From Cladorhizidae sp. MBARI D1340-BT2 (lineage: Eukaryota > Porifera > Demospongiae > Poecilosclerida > Cladorhizidae): 64,000 bases of DNA. The stretch lies in the NCBI GenBank assembly GCA_028752905.1, contig JAQNBH010000017.1, positions 34,753,364-34,817,363 on the forward strand, written 5' to 3'. Positions 55,089-64,000 of this stretch are shown in pieces. The notes under the pieces are model-generated. The model ran no database searches. It had not been told where the DNA came from and was given only the letters and a program-made list of their open reading frames with translations. Made by a program: the position numbers and the translations under genes. How positions within the stretch are numbered: position 1 is the stretch's first letter; every line of letters begins with the position of its first letter.

Positions 55089-55560
55089 CCCTTCATATAA
55101 AAGTACCATAGCATTTAGGCCCGAGTACAATATGCTGGCATAATTTTTAGAATAGTAACTATACCTCTGAGAATTAGCATAATGCTGAGAATAATAGGAA
55201 AATATTTTAGCATAATTATGTGAACTTTGAGTCACTGACTATTTGTGTACATTCCATTAATTATCACAACCACATGATTTATGGTGTTAAATCTAACATC
55301 AAGAGTCATGACTCATGAGGGCCAAGGGTCATGTCATGTGATGTGANNNNNNNNNNNNNNNNNNNNNNNNNNNNNNNNNNNNNNNNNNNNNNNNNNNNNN
55401 NNNNNNNNNNNNNNNNNNNNNNNNNNNNNNNNNNNNNNNNNNNNNNCACTGGATTGAATCCGATTAAACGATTGTTTTCGGTTTTACTGGCTGTAACTTT
55501 GTAAAGTTGGCATCTACTGTTTGGAAACATTTCATTCCCGCTGATAGTAAAGTTGGCAAT
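55089..55560. other. Intergenic with 100-base assembly gap
   Basis: 55347-55446 are 100 N, a size that usually marks a gap of unknown length. Before the gap, TCATGACTCATGAGGGCC and GGGTCATGTCATGTGATG form a small repetitive palindrome. Any frame crossing the N run is meaningless. Confidence 0.9.
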
Positions 55561-57360
55561 TTAAGGCCAAGTGCAAACATTGCAGTCGTGATTATTCATG
55601 TTCTAAAACTGCTACATCGAAGCTCATCAAGCACCTGAAGGTAGGTCATTTATATTGCTAGTCTAAGCTATCATTGATTATTCAGATAATTGTGTAATTA
55701 TGTTCAATTATTTTTGGGGGGGTCAGAGGGAACACCCTTCAATTCACCAAGACATGGTCTCTACCAATGCTACACCTGGAGATCAGTGTAATCTACTGGG
55801 CTTCATCACTGATGCCAAGAAATACACAACTGATTTGTGACAGAAGACTATCACCAAACGCCCTTGTCTCACACATTGCGTGCGATCTCATGCTGTTCTC
55901 CAGACTGGATAGTCAGTACTTCAGGGGTTTTGTGCAGGCCCTAGATCAATGCTATCAGGTGCCCAGTTACAAACACCTAGTTGGCTCACTTTCCCGAGAG
56001 AAGGCTGCCAGCATGCAATCCGAGATCTCCCAGCAACTGAACTGTGCACAGAGTGTGTGCGTCACACTGGACATCTGGTCCAGTCGATAGATGCGGTCAT
56101 TCCTCGGAATGACTGGCCATTTCATCGTCGAGTGGAGCATGAAGTTTGTGGTGCTCATATGCAAACGGTTCAGGGGTGGACACACTGCTGCCACCATAGT
56201 GCAGCAGTATGAGGAAACAATCCAGTTGTACAACATTGCATCAAAGATTTCAACTATTGTGACAGACAATGCTTCAAACATGTTGAAGGCCTTCTCACTG
56301 CCTGATTTCCAGACCATCAAAGACTCAGCAGCTGGTAACTCTGACAAAGAAGATGACCTTGATTCAACCATCACTGTTGCACCAGATGAGTATGAGCAGA
56401 TCACTACATACCACAGCCCATGCTTCTGCCATACCACCCAGCCCGTCGTAAGTGATGGGTTCAAGGCGGCAGGTCAGCTAAACCATGTTCTTGGAAAAGT
56501 CTGCAAAGTAGTTAACCACGTGCACATGTCAAGAATTGCCACTGATCTACTTGAGGGGGAAACGAGACTGCAGACAAGGTGGAATTCCCAAGTGAAAATG
56601 ATTCGCTCCGTGCTCGCTGTACCTGCAGCTAAGCTGAACCAGCTTGATGTATCACTGCATGCGATCATAACGTCCTCAATGACATGCTTGAGATTCTGGA
56701 GCCATTCGAGGAAGCTACAGACATTGGACAGCATGAGAAAACAGTCACTGCCAGTTTTGTCATCCCAACCATCATTGGCCTTCGGATTCATCTTACCACC
56801 ATGAAATCCCGCTACAAGAACAACTTCATCACAGCCCTGAGTACTTCGCTTGGTAGGTGTATGGAGTGTATGAGGACAATCAGGTTTTCAGGCTTGCTGC
56901 TTGTCTCGATCCTCGTTTCAAGCTGCAATGGTGCCAGGACGCCAACCAACGGGAAGCTGTTATAACATAGCTATCTATGATGGCTGTTGAACATGCTCAT
57001 CCTCCGGAGGCCTCTGCAGTGAGTATAAGCAGCCCAGCCAAGAAACGGAGCAAGCTGTTCAGCTTTATGGCTGCACCAGCTGCTACAGCTCAACCAGCAT
57101 CAGTCATGGCTGAGGTTAATCAGTATTTGGCAAACCATCCATGGTTGAAGAGAGTGAACCTCTTGCATACTGGAAAGGACTTCCACACATGTACTCGGCC
57201 CTATCCAAGCTTGCTGGCAAGTACCTGACAGTCGTGGCTTCATCAGCATCAGTATAAAGGACATTTAGCATTTCTGGGAAGGTGTTCCGGCCAGATAGGT
57301 GTCGACTCACTGACAAAAACGTTGAGATGATCATGATGATCAAATGCAATCACAATTTAT
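55560..57360 (+). pseudogene. ZBED-type hAT transposase pseudogene
   Basis: Begins with a BED zinc finger (AKCKHCSRDYSCSKTATSKL then IKHLK, 55573-55640) ended by a splice-like AAG|GTAGGT. The catalytic region starts near 55860 (SHIACDLMLFSRLDSQYF, SVCVTLDIWSSR). An in-frame TAG at 56088 is followed directly by continuing homology (FIVEWSMKFVVLICKRF, STIVTDNASNMLKAFSLPDF, TYHSPCFCHTTQPVV). Frame shifts near 56665 (NDMLEILEPFEEATDIGQH) and 56870 (AACLDPRFKLQWCQD) precede the C-terminal dimerisation domain (LAKYL-like AGKYLTVVASSASV, KVFRPDRCRLTDKNVEM). No TIRs identified because the left side is in or beyond the gap. Confidence 0.85.
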
Positions 57361-57543
57361 AATTGATATATGAACTGAACACTGAAGTGGTTGGACTGTT
57401 ACCTGGTGTTAAAGACATAGAATATATGTTTCAATTAATAAAATGTCAGAGGTTATATTTGTGTACTTGTACTTGATACATCAGTAATTAATGTACTTGA
57501 GTGCTTGCTACACAAATTAGGTATTGTACTTGTTCTTGCACTT

Positions 57544-57927
57544 AATATGTCAGTCTTGAGTACTTGATCTGTACTTGACCTCAACCCTGCTATTGACTAG
57601 TATTAAACCTAGCTATTTACCTAGCTCTAACTCTAACCCTAGCTATTGCCCTAGTCCTGAAATTAGCTATTGAACTAGCCCTAACCCTAGCTATTGCCCT
57701 AACCATAACCCCAGAACTATCCCTAACCCTAGCCAAATATGTCAGTCTTGAGTACTTGATCTGTACTTGACCTCAACCCTGCTATTGACTAGTATTAAAC
57801 CTAGCTATTTACCTAGCTCTAACTCTAACCCTAGCTATTGCCCTAGTCCTGAAATTAGCTATTGAACTAGCCCTAACCCTAGCTATTGCCCTAACCATAA
57901 CCCCAGAACTATCCCTAACCCTAGCCA
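57544..57927 (+). repeat. Exact tandem duplication, 192-bp unit
   Basis: 57544-57735 and 57736-57927 are essentially identical: both run AATATGTCAGTCTTGAGTAC through CTAACTCTAACCCTAGCTAT to ATCCCTAACCCTAGCC. Identity implies a very recent event or an assembly duplication. Confidence 0.92.
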
Positions 57928-58220
57928 TTGACCTAGCCTTATAACCCTACATGTAGCTATTGAACTAGCCCTAACACTAACTATTGAACTAGGCTTCCCT
58001 AGCAATTAGCCTTCACCTAATCTGGCAATTGGCCTAAGACCTAAATCTAGCAACCCTAAATTGACCTAGTCCTAAACCTAGCTAACCCTAGCTAACCTAG
58101 CCTAACCTTAGCTCTTGACCTAGTCCTAAACCTAGCTAACCCTAGCTATTCACCTAGCCTAACCTTAGCTATTGACCTACTCTCGACCCTAGCTATTGAC
58201 CTATTCCAAACCCTAGCTGT
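57590..58220 (+). repeat. Degenerate CCCTAA-rich array, block 1
   Basis: Loose repetition of CTAACCCTAGCTATTGACCT and variants. CCCTAACCCTAG reads like telomeric CCCTAA but the unit is 12-18 bp. From 57950 it matches block 2 at 60405 over several hundred bases (AACTAGGCTTCCCTAGCAAT, TAGCCTTCACCTAATCTGGC). Confidence 0.92.
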
Positions 58221-58370
58221 AAAGGACTACACAACAACTAGCATGACTGTAGAGGTAGGACTACACACCAACTAGCATGACAGTACAGGTAGGACTACAC
58301 ACCAACTAGCACGATTATACAGGTAGGACTATGCAACTACTAGCAGGACAAGCAGATTGGATTACACCTA
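58215..58370 (+). repeat. 34-bp minisatellite, short block
   Basis: Four or five units of AGGTAGGACTACACACCAAC then TAGCATGACTGTAC, the same unit as at 60695-61410. Confidence 0.9.
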
Positions 58371-58681
58371 ACGTGTAGTGTGCGGGCACATGCATGCATG
58401 CATGTGTGTGTGTGTGTGTCTTGCGTGAATAGGATAACCACCAGTGGGACAGGTCAGGCTTGGGCCTGACCAATAATTATGGCTACTTTTTCGGCAAATT
58501 TGTTTAAGGGTAGACTTCAAAGTAACTAACACACTAATTGTTAATTGTCATTTAATTATGATGTAACCTCAACAATACATTATTAGTTTATTCTAATCAT
58601 TTTTTAACACTTGACTAGCATCCAGCAGATTGTAATTCAGTGAGTGCATTTGACTGCTTCTAGTGAATGTGTTGACTTAGA
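58371..58681. other. Flank between minisatellite and transposon relic
   Basis: Contains (TG)n at 58402-58418 and a palindrome GGTCAGGCTTGGGCCTGACC (58448-58467), which may be near the left end of the hAT-like element that follows. No TIR pair could be proven. Confidence 0.4.
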
Positions 58682-60060
58682 ATGGAGAAGCCACATCAGC
58701 CACTATCTTTTAATTTCCCAATGAGAAACTTTGGGGGAAAGAATGGAATACTTCGTCCATTCCAAGCTTCTTGGTTTGGTACTTGGCCATGGCTACATTA
58801 TGAGGAAGGCTCAGAGTCAGTTTTTTGCCACACCTGTGTTCAAGCAGCTACGAAACAAAAGACATTAATGTCTTCAGTAGCCAGAAAAATGAGTGGAGCA
58901 TTTGTTTCAACTGGTTACAGGAACTGGAAGGACGCTACAACCTCTTTTAGAAAACATGAAACTAGTGAATGACTTCGAGCTGCTACTGAGTTGACTATTA
59001 AACTTCCATCTCAAGTATCCAATGTGGGTGAGTTACTTTCAATGAAGATGAAAGATGAAAAGGCTAACAACCGTGCTATGCTTATTAAAACCTTACAAAA
59101 TATTCATTTTCTTGCACATCAAAGCCTACCATTTCATGGTTCAGTTGGAGAAGAAAACTTCACACAGCTCCTTCAACTTTGTAGTATTAATGATGAAAGA
59201 GTAGCTCCCTGGATGGCAAAGGGAATGAACAGTTCTATGTCTCCAAAGATTCAAAATGAATTGATTGAGCTAATGGCCCTGCGAGTGTTGCATTCAATCC
59301 TAAGTGAGATTCGGAGTGTTCAGTTCTTCACATGGTGGATGAAACAAATGATGTTGCCAACATTGAGTATTCTTTAGAGGTGGGTGGCTCAAGATTTAGC
59401 TTGCATGAAGATTTCATAGCTGTGGAGACAGGCTTCAATGCTTGCAAAAGTTGTTAAAAATGTCCTCCTGAGTTCAAATCTTTCACTAAGTAATGTACGA
59501 GGGCAGTGTTATGACGGAGCTGCTGCAATGGCTGGTAGAAAAAGTGGTTTAGCCAATTGCTTATGGATGAAGAACCACTTGCAGTTTACACACACTGCTA
59601 TGCCCATTCATTAAACCTAGCTGCTAATAATGCCGTGAAGGGAAGTGCTTTGATGAAGAGTGTGCTTGAAGTTAACCACGAAATAACGAATTGGTAAAGT
59701 ATTCTCCCCATCGTGATGCAATCTTTAAAAAGTTGAAGCAAGAGTGATGTTCCAATGATTGACAGTCAGTGGTTGATTTTGTCAAGTCCCTAGCATGTAA
59801 ACATATCAGGTGTGGTATTCTAGTGAGACTGACACTTGTAATACCAGCTACAAATGCAACTAGTGAGCGATCATTTAGTTCACTACGAAGGTTGAAGTCT
59901 TATATACCTCCGTTCATCTATGACTCAATCTCGTTTGAATCACTTGATGATTATTTACAGCCACAAAGAAAGGACAGACAAAGTGTCCCTCGAAGATGTT
60001 GCCAATGATTTTGTGTCCGGATATGAAAAACATTTTTCTTTGTTTGGACACTTTTAGATG
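58682..60060 (+). pseudogene. TTF/ZMYM1-type hAT transposase pseudogene
   Basis: Starts ATG with the TTF-type zinc finger region: LRPFQASWFGTWPWLHYEEG then VFCHTCVQA and GYRNWKDATTSFRKHETSE. After a stop or frame change, 58991-59377 encodes EENFTQLLQLCSINDERVAP and NELIELMALRVLHSILSEIR. 59480-59620 holds VRGQCYDGAAAMAGRKSGLA. 59769-60008 holds the C-terminal dimerisation domain LTLVIPATNATSERSFSSLR then RLKSYI. An internal deletion is likely (about 59640-59770), plus several stops. It sits between the two CCCTAA-rich blocks. Confidence 0.83.
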
Positions 60061-60235
60061 CTTTCAAACATAGTGAACTCTATGATTGTCTTTGTTAACA
60101 TAAGTGATCTAAGAATTGTTTTCCACCTGTAAATTTTTTATCATCTGCCATTCAATTCATCTGCCATTCAATATTAGAAAATGTGACACAAACCAGTGCG
60201 TATTTGGCCTGACTAAAGTCAATTTGGTGGCTACA

Positions 60236-60700
60236 CCTCTGATTGACCTAGTTCTAACCCTAGCTATTGCCCTACTCCTGAAGTTAGCTATTGCACTATC
60301 CCTAACCCTAGGTATTGATCTAGCCCTAAACCTACCTATTAAACTAGCCCTAACCATATATATTGAACTAGCCCTAACCCTAGCCATTGACCTAGCCTTA
60401 ACCCTACATGTAGCTATTGAACTAGCCCTAACACTAACTATTAAACTAGGCTTCCCTAGCAATTAGCCTTCACCTAATCTGGCAATTGACCTAAGACCTA
60501 AATCTAGCTATTGATTCTGACCCTAAATTGACCTAGTCCTAAACCTAACTATTCAAACCTCAGCTATTGACCTAGTCTCGACCCTAGCTATTGACCTAGC
60601 CCTATACCTAGCTAACCCTAGCTATTCACCTAGCCTAACCTTAGCTATTAAACCTAATCTTGACCCTAGCTATTGACCTATTCCAAACCCTAGCTGTAAA
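60236..60700 (+). repeat. Degenerate CCCTAA-rich array, block 2
   Basis: Same wording as block 1 (CTAACACTAACTATTAAACT, AGGCTTCCCTAGCAATTAGC, CACCTAATCTGGCAATTGAC), so the two blocks are copies of one locus interrupted by, or duplicated around, the 58.4-60.2 kb element. Confidence 0.92.
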
Positions 60701-61410
60701 GGATTACACACCAACTAGTATGCCAGTACAGGCAGGACAACATACTAACTAGTATGCCAGTACAGGTAGGACTACAACAACTAGACGACTGTAGAGGTAG
60801 GACTACACACCAACTAGCATGGCAGTACAGGTAGGACTACACAACAACTAGCACGGTAGGACTACACAACAACTAGACGACTGTAGAGGTAGACACAACA
60901 ACTAGCACGACTATACAGGTAGGACTACACAACAACTAGCATGACTGTACAGGTAGGACTACACAACAACTAGACGACTGTACAGGTAGGACTAACAACT
61001 AGCACGACTGTACAGGTAGGACTACACAACAACTAGCATGACTGTACAGGTAGGACTACACAACAACTAGCATGACTGTACAGGTAGGACTACACAACAA
61101 CTAGACGACTGTACAGGTAGGACTAACAACTAGCACGACTGTACATGTAGGACTACACAACAACTAGCATTACTGTACAGGTGGGACTACACACCAACTA
61201 GAACGACAGTACTACACACCAAGTTACTATACACCAAGTAGCAAGTAGCCTAACAGTACAGGTAGAATTACACACCAACTAGCATGTAGTACTACATACC
61301 AACTAGCATGACAGTACAGGTAGGAATACACACCAACACCCAAGCCAGTACACAACTAGCACGACTGTACAGGTAGGAATACACACCAACTAGCAGACAG
61401 TACAGGTAGG
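60695..61410 (+). repeat. 34-bp minisatellite, long block
   Basis: About 20 units of GGTAGGACTACACAACAACT then AGCATGACTGTACA, with shortened and mixed units. Same unit as 58215-58370. Confidence 0.95.
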
Positions 61411-61419
61411 ACTGCATTG

Positions 61420-61800
61420 TCCCTTCCGTCATCCCTCTTCTATCTCAGTACTACTCCAATACCCCTCTCCAAGGCATTTTTTTGTACGAAAGGCTGGTTG
61501 TAGTCGGGACTGGCGAGTACTGGCTGGCTGGCCAATGCAGCCTTGAGTTGGTCGAATGTCTGTTCACATGCTGCAGAGTATTCTACCGTGGTAGGCATTG
61601 TCTACTTGGTGTGGTCTCAGAGGCAGGCCGTGATGAGATGAAGGCCTGTATAAACAGAAGATAGTAGCCAGCAAGTCCAAGCAGCGCCAGCACGGCTTGG
61701 TTTGTGGTCTATGGAATAGTTATACCGCATCGACCTTGGCCTGTTTTAGTCGCACAGAGCCTTGCCCAACCACATAGCCCAGGAACCATACCCTAGCTAT
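61420..61800 (-). pseudogene. Gypsy RT/RNase H fragment (element D)
   Basis: Minus-strand translation: QAVLALLGLAGYYLLFIQAF (RT thumb), ACEQTFDQLKAALASQP (RNase H start) and GIGVVLR. It is a short remnant between the minisatellite and another CCCTAA-rich stretch. Confidence 0.75.
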
Positions 61801-62015
61801 TTATCTAGCCCGTCTTAGCTATTGACCTAACCGTAAGTCTAGTTATTGACCTAATCCTAACCAATGACCTAAATCTAACCATAGCAATTTACCTAGCTAT
61901 AACCCTAGCAATTGAAGACCAAACCTTAATTATTGACCCAGCACTAAACCTAGTTATTGACATACCTATTGACCTAGTCCTGACCCTAGCTATTGACCTA
62001 TACTGTCATGCTAGC
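61790..62015 (+). repeat. CCCTAA-rich array, block 3
   Basis: TAACCATAGCAATTTACCTA and CTAGCTATTGACCT variants, more decayed than blocks 1 and 2. Confidence 0.85.
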
Positions 62016-62893
62016 TATGGACATTATAACAAGTGACAATTGAAGACATATGGACACACCTCTGCTAATTACTTACACCACTGCTCTGGTTTGGTTCCAT
62101 GGCAATCACCATGACTAAAGCCTCATACGAGAGAGGTTGGAGAAGGTTGTCATTAGCTCCATGAGGTTATGGGGACACACACTGGATCAACACCACACTG
62201 GGTTGTGGCAGGTTTGGACAATAGTTCTATGTGGAAACAACTGGACCAAGGTTGAGGCAGGTTGAAGTCGGGAGACAATATTTCTATGGGGTTGAGGCAG
62301 TTGAAGTCTGATAGTCGCCATTCTGTAGTTATTGTAACAGAAACCTACAAGTGTGATAACCTTTCCCTTGTTTGAGTAGTCTTCTAAATGCCTGTCTACG
62401 ATCTCCCTCACTTCTTGGGAGAACTCTGCAAGAAATGTATTAGGTAATAGCAGGTAATATTTACTCCTGCAGTGATTAATTAGATAATAATAGGAGTGGG
62501 CTATACGGCAGCCAAAATGAAATTTCTGTTATTTTCATTAGGGCTGAGTTTTTTGGTGTTCTATATAACCGGGGAAAAAATTGGCCTGGGGTCCAAGAAA
62601 AAAGTGTGCAGAGCCCTTTTGTGTTAGCACACCTTACATTTAATGCATGTGAGTGCATTTTAGAGTTTTTCTCGTACCTCAGGTTCAGCTTTAGGTAGAG
62701 ACTTCATCTAAAACATTTTTCTGGGGTTATTTAGGACACAGAAAGTCATAAAAGTAATTAGAAAATCATAGAAGTACAATTACTGGTCAAGAAATTTATT
62801 TTGGACTAATATTTAACCACATATTCCACATTCAGGTCCATTACATAAAACAAAACAAGGCTTCCTCATAGAAAAGTCCCAGGTGCCAGAAAC
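62016..62893. other. No gene recognised
   Basis: A short region (62190-62310) repeats GGTTGTGGCAGGTTTGGACA and GTTGAGGCAGGTTGAAGTCG, a low-copy GTTGAGGCAG repeat. It precedes the minus-strand coding region beginning (3' end) at 62894. No other exon seen. Confidence 0.5.
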
Positions 62894-63998
62894 TTACACA
62901 GGCACAATCTGCTGCTGGATAGTGTCCTGGATATCATCAGTGCCAGGTGGTCGCTGCCAGAGGTTATCTCCAGTACCAGTGCGTATCAGGTGATCCACCC
63001 GGAAGGTTCTGTCCCCATTATCATCAATGTAAAACCCAATATACCATCTCTTGTTGCTTCCCTCATCCCAGATAACAGCAAGTGGTTGGTTAGGCTGGAA
63101 CACAGGTTCTTCCTGTGAGATCTCTGCCTCCTGAACGGTGGTTTTGGCTCCTGCCAGTCTTTCCATGATCTCCTCCTCACACGGAAACTCCGCTGCCTCC
63201 TCTGCTTGGTAGTCATCACCTAGGATCACAGTTAGGTTCTCGATCATTTCATTCTCAGACAGTTTGTTGACTTTGTAAAGGTCCCTGCAGACATCTGAAT
63301 CATGTAGATGTGTGACTCGCTGGTATTGGATCTCTTGCCTCAAGCAGGTCTTTAGCTCCTTCAGTTCTTTGACACATGTAACTGGTCCTCCATGTTTTTT
63401 TACATTTCACAAGAAGTTGATCGGCAAAATCATTGGCCCTCACTTTCTTTTCCAGGTTCTCTCTCAACCTTTGTTTCTTCTTCTCCTTCTGATTATTACT
63501 CCACATCACCTCCATGGAATCTAGGTGTTTTAGGACAGCAATGGTTGACCTCTCAACTTCATTGAGATGCTTGTCCATGAGCATAAGGTCATCTTTGATC
63601 CTCTTTGCCTTGAACAGCCTGTTAGAATGTAGAGCTGACTGGGCAGCAAGATAACCAAACTTGGCCAAGTACCTCTCCGTATTCAGGTTGTTTGTTGGCA
63701 GGTTCTTCCGTTGGTCTACAGTCAATGTATGGAGAGGAGTTGCTCGTGCAGTATCTGGGTCACTGCTCCAATACTCATGCTTGCACTGCAATTCTACACC
63801 TCTGGCGGCCTGGAGACACATCTCTCCCAGAAGAAAGTGATCGAGATCGCTTTGTGGAGCATTATGCTCCATTTTCACGTGTATCCACTCTACATGATAT
63901 ATGATAAGGGTGTCCGTCTTTTTATCAGCAAAGTCACTGCAGAGCTTGGGAAGGATGTTCACCAGCAAATTCTGGCTTACGCAGTTGAGGAAGGGCAT
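62894..63998 (-). CDS. Unrecognised protein, one frameshift, 5' end outside window
   Basis: Two overlapping frames read as one protein. The upstream part (63998 to about 63396) has CSDFADKKTDTLIIYHVEWI, GEMCLQAARGVELQCKHEYW, the block LPTNNLNTERYLAKFGYLAA and a Lys/Arg-rich coiled coil (NNQKEKKKQRLRENLEKKVR). At a run of A (plus-strand poly-T, 63396-63402) the frame shifts by one and continues to the stop at 62894, with LSENEMIENLTVILGDD and a C-terminal beta-rich domain (AVIWDEGSNKRWYIGFYIDD, DHLIRTG, QQQIVPV). That order (a LPTxNL-x-E-R box, coiled coil, short WY-x-G-F domain) recalls multi-copy uncharacterised, possibly transposon-derived, invertebrate proteins, but I cannot name a family. 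The shift may be a sequencing error, since the surrounding frame is clean. No TIR seen. Confidence 0.6.
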
Positions 63999-64000
63999 TG

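Noticed and set aside
55306..55530. Frame spanning the N run
   Set aside because: Crosses an assembly gap; not a real translation.
57590..58220. True telomere
   Set aside because: CCCTAA motifs are embedded in longer degenerate units and lie internally between transposon relics.

Overview
This window is eukaryotic nuclear DNA from an invertebrate metazoan. Protein-coding genes are split by GT-AG (and apparently GC-AG) introns, several of them very short (47, 62 and 73 bp). Simple repeats and minisatellites are abundant, and much of the second half is transposon debris. A marine sponge is my best guess, from the short introns, the gene mix (FAM76, a MAP9/CCDC181-like protein, a GT37-like fucosyltransferase) and the diversity of mobile elements, but nothing seen here proves the phylum. 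There is one 100-base assembly gap (55347-55446). No rRNA, tRNA or CRISPR was found.

Layout. Positions 1-10 kb hold the 3' part of a FAM76 homologue on the plus strand (six exons, 2451-9855). Its introns carry a 37-bp minisatellite, TATG-type microsatellite, a hAT-like MITE and a 27-bp minisatellite. Just upstream, on the minus strand, are the last two exons of an unrecognised gene (1288-1683). The FAM76 3' end is tandemly duplicated at 10.1-10.4 kb. From 12.7 to 14.7 kb there are candidate exons of an unrecognised minus-strand gene beside long TTA/AAT tracts. From 18.0 to 23.9 kb lies an eight-exon orphan gene for a cysteine-rich membrane glycoprotein on the plus strand, with a pogo-type MITE in an intron. 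From 25.7 to 27.4 kb there is a MAP9/CCDC181-like gene on the minus strand.

From 27.7 to 50.4 kb the sequence is a nested transposon landscape. A plus-strand CR1/L2-like LINE (about 28.9-41.9 kb) was split by a TTAA-flanked element (29239-30817) and by LTR retrotransposon A (32160-41355, with AACT target duplication). Element A was in turn split by Ty3/gypsy element B (34355-38458) and by a second TTAA-type element (38822-40335) that sits in a rearranged duplication of the A leader, and its 5' LTR holds another LTR-like insertion. Further on are a decayed gypsy element C (43.4-47.4 kb), interrupted by LINE pieces, and a minus-strand LINE (47.5-50.4 kb).

From 50.8 to 52.1 kb is an intact, intronless GT37-like fucosyltransferase gene (minus). 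It is followed by three different hAT-superfamily relics (52537-55088 with TIRs and TSD; about 55.5-57.4 kb ZBED-type; 58.7-60.1 kb TTF/ZMYM1-type). The latter is embedded in arrays of degenerate CCCTAA-rich repeats and a 34-bp minisatellite (57.5-62.0 kb), which also hold a gypsy RT/RNase H scrap. The window ends in an unrecognised minus-strand coding region with one homopolymer frameshift (62894-63998).

The genes do not form an operon or a shared pathway. The host genes are ordinary single-copy metazoan genes separated by repeats, and the main story is the ordered history of insertions.
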